Below, piece by piece: positions 36,801 to 47,693 of a DNA stretch of 64,000 bases; position 1 is the stretch's first letter; each line of letters begins with the position of its first letter. The DNA lies in NCBI GenBank assembly GCA_037833965.1, contig AP031354.1:21430001-21494000 (forward strand). Reading direction: 5' to 3'. The notes under the pieces are model-generated. The model was not told the DNA's origin. It made no database searches and was given only the letters and a program-made list of their open reading frames with translations. A program made the position numbers and the translations under genes. This DNA comes from Marchantia polymorpha subsp. ruderalis (taxonomy: Eukaryota; Streptophyta; Marchantiopsida; Marchantiales; Marchantiaceae).

Positions 36801-39470
36801 TTTCTCCTGCAGTCAGGCTTTCCCTTAAGAGCTAGTCATTTGTCATCCGACTATCCAATTTTTTAAGCGCGTACTGTAATCTATGCAGCATTCTGAGTGC
36901 ATGGCAGTAATTTGCCGCTAAATGAACTCTTTCACTTTTTCATTCTTCACCTGAATCCATTTTAGTATAGTCCAAGTGGAAACAAGTTAGCACCGTTGAA
37001 CGAGAATAGCTTGTAATGAAGTTTTTTCAGAATGATCACTAACTCCTGGTGGTTATGAATATCAAGATTCTAAAGAAAGATCTTTTAGTAACTTAAATTT
37101 TGACAGGAAATTTGGCAGTGGACCAGAATAACCTGTCTGAGTCCTTTTCTCAAGTTTAAACAATAATCAGGAGTAAATGCATGTCATAGCCTGAAGATCT
37201 TGTATCTCTGGCTGAGCTGTGCTAGAGTTCCGAGATTAAACAAATAAGTTTAACGTACAAGGAGATAGACAGGAAAGAGTGCTCTCGTACTTGTAATGTC
37301 TTTAGTGAAAAACTTCCTCATGAGCATCGATTAGCAAGAGCAGATACATTTCCTTGGATCGCATCGAGATTGTAATTGCTCTGCTTACAAAGTTCCTGCT
37401 CTTAAGCCATGTGCTTTGGGAGCATGTTTCGAGAGTGATGTTTTTAATTTGGTGCCTTGTTATTGACACTTGACCTCAACAGGTTGAATGATAGCAAGTA
37501 CGTCGTGAGAGCAAGCTTCTTAAGACATAGTATACCTTGCTGGGGATATGTAGTAGAAGAGCGAACTCGACGAGGCAGGTGAGGAGATTAACTTTCCCCT
37601 TACCTTTTTTATTGAACCTGGAGCATCTGTTCATCATCTACTTATATGTCCTCGCTGTGACAAACCAAAGCTTTACCAAGTTCTGGATCTGCCTAGATTT
37701 GATGTGGAGCGAGCCCGTCAACACGGTGTAAAGCCTGGAAAGTTCTTCAGAATGCTCGAAGCTGGTGATTCAGTCATGCTTGCCGACGGAAACATTGTGC
37801 GCTTCCAGCCCCATGAAGTTTTGAAACATTCTTGTTTTTTTCTGAATTTTAAGATGATTCAGTCTATCAGTTTTTGTCAAAAATAATTTAATCTACTCAC
37901 ATGATGAATGTGTTGACTGGTCTGCAGGTTTACCCATCTGATGTATTGGGTACTCCTAGAAGGGGTAGAAAAGTAGGTGAGTCTGTTATCGTGACCAGGT
38001 CCAGAGTCTAGGTTATGAGTAAGGTCAGTGCATGATCTTTTCTTTGGTCATAGTGGCAGACATGCGCTGTTGATATACTCCACCTTTGTTGCATAAGCAG
38101 TACAGCCAATTTCACGCAGGGAGGTCGAGCATTATAATTGTGGAAACATACCTCGTACGCCATACGTTCTGCTGCTTTCTACTCCAGCGAGACTCACTCG
38201 AGTAATATCCGTCTGATAAATTTCTTTACTTTCTGAGCAGTGATCTTAGGTGACACTTGCGACTCGAAATCAATGATGGCTGCTGCACAAGAAGCTGATG
38301 TCGTTGTCCATGAAGCCACAGTGCTAGAGCAGGACGCATCGGAAGTCTTACAACGTGGCCACTCCACTGCAAGTATGCACTTTTGAATCTGTCAGATCAA
38401 TTCACATATAGGAAACCATATGTACATATGTATTCACGATGTTGATGGTCCTCTCCCAAGCACATATAAACGCACTACAAGAACTAGTAAAATATAGAGC
38501 AGCATTGTTCGTACTTGCTCAGACGTAGAATCGCACGTTATTGAGATGTTCCCGAAGTTGCGATTTATTCGTTGCAGAGATGATACCGTAAGTATGATAG
38601 AATAGCTTCGTTGTGTGATGGGATATCGTTATTCTTAAGTATCTTATGCTCTTTCTTGGTCCTGTCCTCTCAGGAATGGCTGGACAATTCGCACGCGACA
38701 TAAAAGCTGGAACTCTTGTCCTTACTCATTTTAGCCGAAAATTAGACGGCGCTCTTTACGTTGATGAGGTATGGTGGCTGATCGGGATTTGATTGTGGAC
38801 AGCATTGTCAACATCTATTTACTTCTAGGACTCCAAATGTGATTATTCCATTCTTGAAAAGCATGGATCTATGGTGATATTATCTTGATGAAATAGTAAT
38901 TTATTCACTAAATTACTGTTTATTAGCGCAAGGGTATGTTTTAGGTGTCGTATTGTAAACTGTTTTTGTATTGATGGAACTTCATGATTGCTGTCCTGAC
39001 AGAGGAGCCAAACGCGAGAAACGATTGGACATCTTGTAGCTTCTGCACAAGAAGCATTCGAGAAAGATAACGTAATAGCTGCAGAGGATATGATGGCTAT
39101 CACCATCGAACTGGAAGACAAGGCTCCATTGAAAGATTCACAACATTTGAGACCCTCGTCCGAAAGCGAGGAAGCTAAAAATCCGCAAAGGAAAGTAGGT
39201 AGACATTCAACATCGTCCGACCTTGATGATAGTTCTTCCCGGAAGGATGTCCTGGGTGGACAATCGGTACCTTCTCAACTGGAGAAGAAGGCCTCAAGAA
39301 GCAGTGTTCGAAGACCATCATCGACCTCTGAAGTAGATCAGAAGCCTTTCAATAGAAGTGCACGCAGTCGGCATCTATCACCTGCCCAACTCACAGACAA
39401 GACGGTCTTCAAGAATCTCCAGAAACGGCGTGCATCACGTCCACCTCGATCCTCATTCCTTTCCGAATGA
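33899..39470 (+). CDS. tRNase Z (short form), organelle-type
   Basis: Endonuclease that cuts the 3' trailer from precursor tRNAs before CCA addition. Exons: 33899-34172, 34481-34582, 35156-35332, 35494-35609, 35836-35851, 36035-36189, 36639-36745, 37483-37578, 37697-37817, 37928-37976, 38241-38372, 38674-38768 and 39003-39470. All phases agree and the sum is 1908 nt (635 residues). The first ~100 residues are Ser/Arg-rich and poor in acids, like a plastid or mitochondrial transit peptide. The enzyme core starts at QLVFLGTSSSIPT, followed by FDCGEGAVRQ, the zinc motif THMHGDH (near 217-223), FGLPGLLCRLGL, HSIPCWGYVVEE, VILGDTCDS and RGHSTA, then LTHFS. The core matches plant TRZ2-like enzymes. 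The final ~150 residues form a Ser/Arg/Lys-rich tail longer than in typical short tRNase Z proteins. One exon is only 16 nt. A GA repeat precedes the start. Confidence 0.92.
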
Positions 39471-40564
39471 TCGAATAGCGGGGTACAGTCTATGTTATTG
39501 TGGAGTACTAAGCCCTCGAGATAATTTTGGGTGCTCTCTTAGATGATTACCACCGTCAGTAACTGTAGTCATTATTGATGGTTTCCATGTTCATGTGCTT
39601 TCCTCTCGAGGTCAACAGTTGATTCATCTTTATATGGATGAATCATCATGCAATTTTGGGGCCCACTTAGCAAACTGAATTCCTTTTTGAAAAAACGGTA
39701 TCATTTTCTTCTCGCAGGTAGTAGATGATGTACAACTCTTGTCCAGTTTACGGACGGATGATCTGGGATGATCAAGTAATTGGAATATAGCAATCTCGTT
39801 CTTCAAGTGCATTTCATCTCTCTCTGTGCCTCGTTCAAGCTCATCTCACTTGGCAGACATTAAGGAAAAAAAAAGAAACACCAGATCACAACGATCTGCC
39901 GCAGATCAGATCTGATCTGAGCTGAGCTGAGGTTCAGTCACGTCATGGGTGCTGCTCGGAATCGGATGTGGAAGGGGCCATTTGCACGGCTGCATGCAGT
40001 CTACTCTTGATATCACAGCGGTTGATGGGTCGATGGGTGTTGGCAATGGGTCCATAGCAACGGTATGCAGGATACTCTCCTACTGGACCATCTCATCAAC
40101 TCCGGAAAGGGCGCGCTGCCGTGGATTCTTTGCCGTGTGGAGTGCCCAGCCCAGCCCACGATCTATCTCCAGGCCAGCGAAATGCAAATCCTGTCACCTG
40201 CCTCATGCCTGGAGGCCTGCACCATGTGCTACTTGATCCATGGTGGACACATGTGTACAATGGTATCCTAGGTTTTGGTATAGCATTGAAATTTTGTGAG
40301 TTTAACACAATACTATACAAATTTGAAATTATACATTGATCCAAATTGAATGTAAAGTCTTTATAACGCAAGGATATGACTTGGAGATACATTGGATTTA
40401 TTTTAAATGTTACAATTTGAGCATTTTTCAATATCATTCATTACATATAATGTCTAACAAGTCGTATTCCACTGACATCGACACGTTATATACAATCTAT
40501 TTGATTCCATCAGGTTCGGTGCAGGCAACCAAAAGACTTTGAGGGTAAGATAAATTCAGCAGTC
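39471..40564. other. Intergenic, 3' flank of tRNase Z
   Basis: No gene recognised. It contains an 18-bp perfect palindrome at 39902-39919 and then becomes AT-rich toward the tandem duplication and hAT relic. Confidence 0.6.
39902..39919. repeat. 18-bp perfect palindrome
   Basis: CAGATCAGATCTGATCTG reads the same on both strands with no spacer. It is next to further GATCTG and GAGCTGAG repeats. Confidence 0.8.
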
Positions 40565-40710
40565 ATATCCAAGATAGAACTCTTGGAAGTGCACCAAACG
40601 CTCTAAATGTATAATCGGTTCATTGAACGGTATGTCCATATCCAAGATAGAACTCTTGGAAGTGCACCAAACGCTCTAAATGTATAATCGGTTCATTGAA
40701 CGGTATGTCC
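40565..40710. repeat. Perfect two-copy 73-bp tandem duplication
   Basis: Copies at 40565-40637 and 40638-40710 appear identical base for base, starting ATATCCAAGATAGAACTC. Perfect identity in an otherwise decayed AT-rich region suggests a very recent slippage or repair event, or an assembly artefact. Confidence 0.9.
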
Positions 40711-40929
40711 CAATTGCAATCTAATGATGTGAAGGTTCACCTCACGTTTTTATTATTGTCAATGATTAGCTATTTGTTGACAAGTTGAATCAATTGTCGT
40801 TAGATGAGGAATTTGTGCAATTGATATCGTTCCACAATTCAACAAATCTTTGTCAGACCAATTTATAATTTTTCGTTGATGGTCATTCTGTCAATGATCA
40901 TGATAGTCTAAACAGTATGTCTAGCAATG

Positions 40930-42330
40930 CAATGCATCATGCGACTACTCCATTCACCTTTGAACATGCATTATAGAAGAAATTTTTTAATGTGCTTTAA
41001 TGTGTTTCGATTCATGTTACTTTTCAAACCTAGTCGCACCATTCTATTGATGGCTTCGTGTGTCAATATCATGAATAAGGTCTTTTGTAGTATGCGGCAA
41101 TATTATTTTATCTGTTTTTCTCTAGATGGTATAACAAACGTGCAAAGCAAATAGTTATTGAATCTAAAGACATGTATCTCAAAAGCTTTTGTAGCATTTT
41201 GCGATGAAACTGTATTGGGATAATGCTCATAATCTTCTAGTCAAGTTATTTGAGGCAAAAGAGCAATTGATGGTGAATTTAGTTGCTACTGCTTTTGGTG
41301 TGGAGAAATGTATCAACGTCTTGCTTCTAATTCATTGATCAAAATTATGTAATTTTTTACTTCAGATAATCCCAGTGTAATGATTTTGCTTCGCAAGAAG
41401 ATGTTGGAGTTGCCAAACTTTTGTGTCGCATTTGGTTATGCTCCATATGGTGTGAATAATTTTACATTTTTGAATATTTTCAAGAACTTTGATATTTTGA
41501 AAGCTAGATTTTAAACATTTTTTAAGCGAGAACTTTGATATTTTAGAAACGAGTGTTAAGAAGGTGGTATATGAGGCAAAAACCATTTACAATATTCTAG
41601 TACTTTACTCTCTATGACACATTGTGTAAAGAGAAACTTGGAATTGTTTGTGTTCATTAAATTCACCAAATCTTGTTGGATCATAAACTTGTATATATAT
41701 GGTGAACTCAATTTAGTCAAGATTGTTCTTTCTCTTCTTCTTTCCAACATATATGCTGGTATCAATATCTATTTGTATATCGATATTTATCAGACTGTAA
41801 AGCAACACGTTCTAGATATCGTTTTCTGGAAGCGATCAACTATCATGGAAGTTCTTATACAGTCCATTTGGGCAACCATTGAATATTTGTAAGGCGGTGC
41901 TTATACATTCTCTTCCATGCTATGTGGTCCATTTGGATGTGTTTTTTATTGATCAACATCCTCATTGTATCTTTCTCAAAAGAAACTCTCATAGTTCTTG
42001 GTCTGCATCAGGAATATCTTATCAAGAGGTTGTCAAGTTACTTAGTCCTCGATCTATTTTGCATTCATGACATTGTTCTTATGTACAGATCAATATTACT
42101 ATCAATTTTGCATTGATGTTAACACAAAGTATGGTCTGGAGTTGGGCAAGGGTTCCATGAACACGCAATGCCGAGTAGCTCTTCAACAGTTCCCAAAGCA
42201 TTCGTTGATGATCATTGATTTTTGTCGATTTCTAGCATGCCGTATTGATCCGACCAATTTGTATCTTCGACTGAAGATTATGCATCCACATCTGGTTTGG
42301 GTGCAGATGAGAGATTAATTTAAGTGTCTA
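40930..42330 (+). mobile_element. Decayed hAT-like transposase remnant
   Basis: Broken frames on the plus strand retain, in the expected order, fragments that resemble a hAT transposase. LDGITN near 41125 resembles the DGWTN block. DNPSVM then LRKKM near 41370-41410 resembles the conserved TDN region, and the following FGYAPYGVNN resembles the C-x-H-x-LN block. Next come KFTKSCW near 41665, comparable to the TRW block, and VLDIVFWKR near 41812, comparable to the D-x-FW block. Stops and frameshifts occur throughout, so it is dead. Individual matches are weak; the ordered series is what supports the call. Terminal inverted repeats and target-site duplications were not found. The reading frame changes several times, so no single protein can be given. 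Confidence 0.6.
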
Positions 42331-42917
42331 TCTACTACCTTGGTCGGGGTTCATCAACTTCATACATGATCTTATGGTGGCAAGCATAATCACAAGACGG
42401 GCAAGCGGAGCATATCGAAACTTCAGTCAAGTTAAACCGCTCTAAAGTCTAAATTCAGAATGCAATATGCTACAACATATAGCATAGATATATATTCTAT
42501 AAGCAAAGCCGCACCTCAAAAAACAAATTTGCAGCTTGAAAGGTAAGATGTTAGCAATGGTAAAGTTCTTCATTGACAGGAAAAATATATTAGAGGTGAA
42601 GAGATTTTCATCTATCATGATTAGGAGTGATGAGGTCCAAGATGCACATAGAGTCACCACAACAGTTCATACATTATGAATCTAAATTGAAATAGATTGC
42701 AAGAGATGAAGATAAAGAGTTTCCTTTAGTGTACTTAGTTTTGAGCAATTCGAATTGAAATTATTTGGATAATGAGAAGGCTCCATACTAGGTTTTAATA
42801 CAATACGATTTTTTAAACTTTGTTTTTTACTGTATAATACTCTCGTTTAATACATACCCATCACTAGGGGTTGGAGTGGATCTCACATGTACAGTGGCCG
42901 CCGCTCGGAGGGGAAAA

Positions 42918-43226
42918 TCAGTCAGCTGGGCCATGAACATGAACGAACTGGTTGAGGGGGAGTGCATGCGATTCTAGAGCGATGAGCATAAGGGCCCCGA
43001 CTTGGGTCTCCGATTTATGACCGAGCATGAAGGGGCATGGAAATTGTAATTGCGTCAACTTCGGATTAGGTCCTACGGGATGAGCGAAAGAGCGAGTCGC
43101 GATCATATCAAAGGTCCACGCGAGCAATGAGTGTATGGGGCATGATGCTGGTTCATGCAACCGAGGAGTGCAAACATGCACTCCTGTGACAGTACCGGCG
43201 ACGAACTTGACAGGATCCTGATCCAT
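42918..43226 (-). CDS. Uncertain small ORF, unrecognised
   Basis: A 102-codon frame on the minus strand preceded by a GA-rich leader (the CT tract at 43244-43267 read in reverse). That layout resembles the leader of the tRNase Z gene in this window. The product begins MDQDPVKFVAG and has no signal peptide, membrane segment or motif that I recognise. No exon partner was found. It may be chance; the argument for it is only length, start context and leader type. Confidence 0.2.
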   Translation of the reverse strand: MDQDPVKFVAGTVTGVHVCTPRLHEPASCPIHSLLAWTFDMIATRSFAHPVGPNPKLTQLQFPCPFMLGHKSETQVGALMLIALESHALPLNQFVHVHGPAD

Positions 43227-43243
43227 GGTCGAGAAAATTCATC

Positions 43244-43267
43244 CTCTCTCTCTCTCTCTCTCTCTCT
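43244..43267. repeat. (CT)n microsatellite
   Basis: About 12 CT units. On the minus strand it reads GA and lies directly upstream of the uncertain 102-codon frame. Confidence 0.9.
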
Positions 43268-43780
43268 TTCTCGGCCAGGCGATCCGGAGAAGTAAAATCA
43301 CACAAACGGGAATGTATTCTTCGTGGACAGATGCATAGACGGCTCTTTTAGTTCAGATCTGAGAGTTAAATTTGACCATGAAATACTCACGGTTTTCCAG
43401 ATGATTTGAACAGTTTTGATGGCAATTGATAATGCAGAAAGCACAATACTCCCATCGGATGCAATTGTATCACAAGGAAAGAGGCAGTATCCATCATTCA
43501 GAGCATACCGTCCCGGCGACATGTTCGTGCAGTAGACAGACAGGTGGATACAGCATGTACATCTCGCGCACAAACTCGAACGAGGATTTTATGCAGATTT
43601 GTGGACAAAGGTCTCTGTTCTGAGTTTTCTTCTCTCTGTTGCTTCCTGTGTACGACTCATCTAGAACGAAGGTTTACTACGGAGTAGTTGTGCACACCAA
43701 GTCCACCGCCGAAAAATATGCGTCGTCTCTGCAATGGCAGATGATGGCCGCGGGATCGATGGACCTCTGAGTATACGATA

Positions 43781-46724
43781 TTAAGTGGTCAGGATCTTCA
43801 TCTGCAGTGGGTCTCGAGGGCACGGAACCACTCCATGGAAGTCATGATGGCTCCCATCGATGCTACCATGGACGTCCACGCCGTTGGCATGGCTGATCCT
43901 GTTGGTTTGGCTGTCGCCCGTAAAGAACTGGGACGGTGGATCGGGGCGCGATGTGTGACCTGGAGATGGTACAACTTGCGCATCTCGGTCGAAGCTGTCA
44001 TAGCTTGCCGTGTCAGTGGGAGGAGGCTCCTCGGTACAAGGCCATGCATTTCTCATCGGACTGACACTGTAATTGTATTTGTAAACCTTGGCACAGTACA
44101 GGAAGAGCAGGAAGAAAGCGAAGTTGAGCACGCTCAGAAGCCAGTAGAAGTAATCCAGATGACTTCGTGTGAGGTCGTTGTCCACCCAGCTGATGTGTTC
44201 CGGGCTCGATTTCATGCTGAGGTAGTCGACCACAGTGACCAGAATACTGCTGATGAAGCTCCCCACCGCCACGTTACCGAAGAAGAGTGCAGTGCCGAGG
44301 CTTCGCAAGGCTGGAGGTGCCTGCTGGTAGAAAAATTCACCTTGACCCACCACGATAAATACCTCGTAGAGACCCACCATGAAGTACTGTGGAATTAGCC
44401 AGAAGACAGACATTGGGAGAGGAGACTCAGAAGTATGTGATGAAGCTACTTCCAGACGACGGCGCTCGACGACTGCAGCCACCACCATGGCAGCAGTGGA
44501 GAGAAATAGTCCCACTCCTATGCGTTGCAGCATAGAAATCCCTCGGGGGTTCCCAGTGCATCTACGTGTCAAGGGCACCAATACCTTGTCGTATAAAGGC
44601 AAGAATATGACAATCGTCAAGCTAATGAATAGGATGAGCGATGCAGCGGGTGCTTTGAAGTGTTTCCCCAAGCTTCTATCCATGGTCGTAGCCTGGTTCA
44701 CAAAGAATGTGCCCACCTGTGCGAATACAGCGCTGTTCATTATGTTGGTGGTCCATATCGGTAAAACGCCGAGAAGCAGCTTCGTCTCTTCAACTTGGGT
44801 CACTGTGCAGAGTTCCCAGTTCGACGTGTCCACTCGAGAACCGAAGGAGGGCGTAGCACCATATCTTGGTAATGCTGCCTTGTCCAAACATCTGCTCGTG
44901 ACACAATCAACTTAGCAAATCAGAACAAAGACTGACGAGGAGACTAGAATAAGTATCATACCGTGCTCACCTAATGAGGAAAGCCAAAAGTTATATGTTA
45001 GATTACTGAACAGTCTACTCTGACTCTCTTAAGAGATATTATGCGTCAAATGCCTGATGTATTCTTAGAGAATATTCCGACAAACTTGCCAAATCTTCAT
45101 TCAGATCGACGGTATATAATAATAACCTTAGAAAGGGAAGTCAGATTAAATTGATCACTCACCGAAGCCGAGTAGTATGAAGGAAACGGTAGTTGGGTGT
45201 TGAGGAAACTTCTGAATGATCCGAGCTCAGTTCAAACAGCTCGTGAAGATTAGGTTGCAGTTCCAAGTTTCTCTTCTTGAAAGCAGCCACCAGAACCTGG
45301 AAAACTCTCGTGAAAGCACTTCCAGAGGGGGTTTGATGGTAGTATAGAGGATGAGCGATAATGAAAGTCAGAGTTACAAATCCAACGATTCCGGCTGGAA
45401 TTGCTCCGACCCATACCCAACCATACTGTTCCTGCACCCAAGGGAAGAAGGCCACGGAGACCATGATACCGACGCTCAGACTGAACCACCACCAGTTCAT
45501 AAACGACACCCTCTCATGCTTCTGCCCAGGATCAGTGTCGTCGAACTGGTCTGCAGAGAATGCCGTCACACATGACTTGATTCCTCCCGCTCCTAAAGCC
45601 ATCAAGTACAATGAACCATAGAAGAAGACTCTCTGGGGCACACTAGGCTTGTCGCACATGGTGGTGAGGAGATGATGATCACACGTCGGAGGTTTGAATG
45701 GCTCGAAGGACATGGAGACCGTGACACAAACCAATGCCTGCAAGTTTCCAATTCAGAATCTCGTCAACTGAGCCATGGAGCATCCGTCTTTCAGTCCACA
45801 GTTTGCAGAATATTTGCACAAGCTTTGAATATAGGAAACTTAAATCCTAGATTCTAATTTTCATGACATACGGAGAATTCGAGAGACTGTATTTGGTTGG
45901 CATAGAGCAAATTTAGAATATTCGGCACCGAGCTTTAACATGATAAAAAATTGTCGTCAAGTAGAGATATATACCAGGAAATATATGATCATGGACCAGA
46001 CGATGGTCCAATAACGACCCAAGAATGCATCCGCAACAAATGCTCCAATAAAGGGAGTAAGAAACGTAGTTCCTGCCCAGTTGTTATAGTTTCTGGCTGC
46101 CTCGGCCACGGTCTCTTGCAGGACTGTCGTAAGGTAGACTGTGAGAGTGGAAGATATGGCGTAATACGCCACTCTCTCTGCCACCTCGCATGCTGAAGCA
46201 ACAGTCATATCGTCAAGTATTAGTCGGGCCGAGAAAAGGAAGGCTCAACGCATCGACAAGATTGTTGATAACATGGAACGGATGTAAATTCATGATCAAT
46301 ATCGATCTCAATGACAATGTTTAGCACGGTAACTTCTGTCGGCTGGGCAAATAACAGTTTCAGAAGGCAGTTCAACGTCTTGCATGCGAACCCGAACGCA
46401 TTTTCTCAACATGCACAGAACAGCAAGATATACGCTCCAGCATAGCTTTACTTGGAACCTGAATGTTTATACATGGACAAGAACAATTCATCGGCATGAC
46501 CTGACACCAGAATACTGTAACTTGCCTCTCCATCCCATTTTCCCAATGACTGAAAAATGTTTGACAATCAATCGGGTACCACAAGATAGCTGACCAAATT
46601 AGCCAGATGTGCATGGACGGACGGATACACAGAACATGCACAACAGCATCTTACCGAAAATGACGAGACATGCCTTCCAGTGATACGGATGATCTCGTCT
46701 TGACATATTGGCACGATTAGACAT
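43781..46724 (-). CDS. NPF (NRT1/PTR family) proton-coupled transporter
   Basis: A major-facilitator-type importer of the plant NPF/POT family. Members carry nitrate, di- and tripeptides, hormones or glucosinolates with protons across the plasma or vacuolar membrane. Exons on the minus strand are 46655-46724, 45975-46192, 45163-45737 and 43781-44891. Phases agree and total 1974 nt (657 residues). The proton-coupling ExxER motif is intact in ACEVAERVAYY. It is followed by NYNNWAGTTFLTPFIGAFVADAFLGRYWTI, which carries the family's GAF-DA-GRY pattern, and by the PTR2 signature FSADQFDDTDP. LHTTRLRCLDKAAL is the conserved junction after the central loop, and PQYFMVGLYEVF lies in the late helices. 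About 100 residues of hydrophilic, Ser/Pro/His-rich tail follow the last helix. I took the ATG at 46724; a second in-frame ATG is at 46706. The exon 3/4 junction rests on GTGAGT and CAG consensus. Substrate and NPF subfamily cannot be told from sequence by eye. Confidence 0.93.
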
Positions 46725-46873
46725 CAGCTCCTGGAACTTCTTGATGACAAGATAAAGATGGAGCGTATGCAAGCCAACCAGGTAGAAATCTAGTGGAGGA
46801 AGAGGAGAATTACTACATTCAAAGAGTGGAATTTATGTAGGGGATAAAACTCGAAGCCTTGCTGCTCGAAGAA

Positions 46874-47165
46874 GCTGACAGACCCGTAAAAGCGCACAGG
46901 ACGTTGCCCGGACCCACACCACAAAATAGAACTTTGACAATCGTTCCGAACGGAATCCGACATTCGTAGAAGAGATGACAGACTCGTTCAAGCTCACAGG
47001 ACGTTGCCCGGACCCACACCACAAAAGAGAGCTTTGACAATCGTCCGAATGGAATCCGGCAGAAGAGCTGAGCGACTCGTTCAAGCTCAAAGGACTTTGC
47101 CCGAACCCACAGCATAAAAAGGAGTTTTGATTCTCGGCGGAATGGAATCCGCCATCCGCCGAAGA
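46874..47165. repeat. Three-copy ~93-100-bp tandem repeat
   Basis: Units starting at about 46874, 46975 and 47071 share TTGCCCGGACCCACACCAC, then a CTTTGACAATCG-type segment and a GGAATCCG segment. Copies 1 and 2 are spaced 100 bp apart and copies 2 and 3 about 93 bp, with increasing divergence in copy 3. The array lies just upstream of the NPF gene. A related single unit lies at 60616-60670. Confidence 0.85.
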
Positions 47166-47641
47166 AAAGGCCTCACAGTGAGAGTGCTCGTCCGCATTTG
47201 CCCACATTCATTCAATACAGTTAGTTCGGACCGGTGTGCGCCGTCTGCAGCGTACTTCTGCAATGACTTCTATGATTCACAGTAAAGAAGGAGGTGAGAG
47301 TCATCCAGCCGAACTTCCAACTCGCATTGTCGTGCGAGAGAAGAGCTGCTTCTCGTCGCCACGTAAGTTATCCCGATCCCGCAGAAGACTGAAAAAAATC
47401 TGACGATCCTTCAAGTCCATGGATCTCTGACCGAGCAGCCTCTCACCAGCCCTCTGCATGACAACTTCATCCCTCCCACGCATGATTGCATGCTCGAGTG
47501 CTCGCACATAGTCGGGACAGATATGTGATGAAATATTTACACCTAACTAATTCGGATATTGTGGTGACCATATGACACGAGAAATATCTCTCGTTGATTT
47601 TATTGGGGCCTCGCATTGTGTTCCCATTAGGCTGTCCTCCC

Positions 47642-47693
47642 GTTCTTGTTGTAAATAGTTCTAAGGGAACTTAGAACCGTTTACAACAAGAAC
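47642..47693. repeat. 24-bp inverted repeat, 4-nt loop
   Basis: Arms at 47642-47665 and 47670-47693 pair with two mismatches around a GGAA loop. The left arm begins GTTCTTGTTGTAAATAG. It is followed by short direct repeats of the type AATAGAACAT. It is a candidate MITE core. Confidence 0.75.

Noticed and set aside
43835-44915. Plus-strand frames of 187 and 178 codons
   Set aside because: Antisense shadows of the last NPF exon, which has clear family motifs on the minus strand.
46833-47207. 124-codon minus-strand frame with repeated SLNES-like units
   Set aside because: It is the translation of the ~100-bp tandem repeat. The unit lengths (100 and 93) are not multiples of three, so the periodicity is DNA-level.
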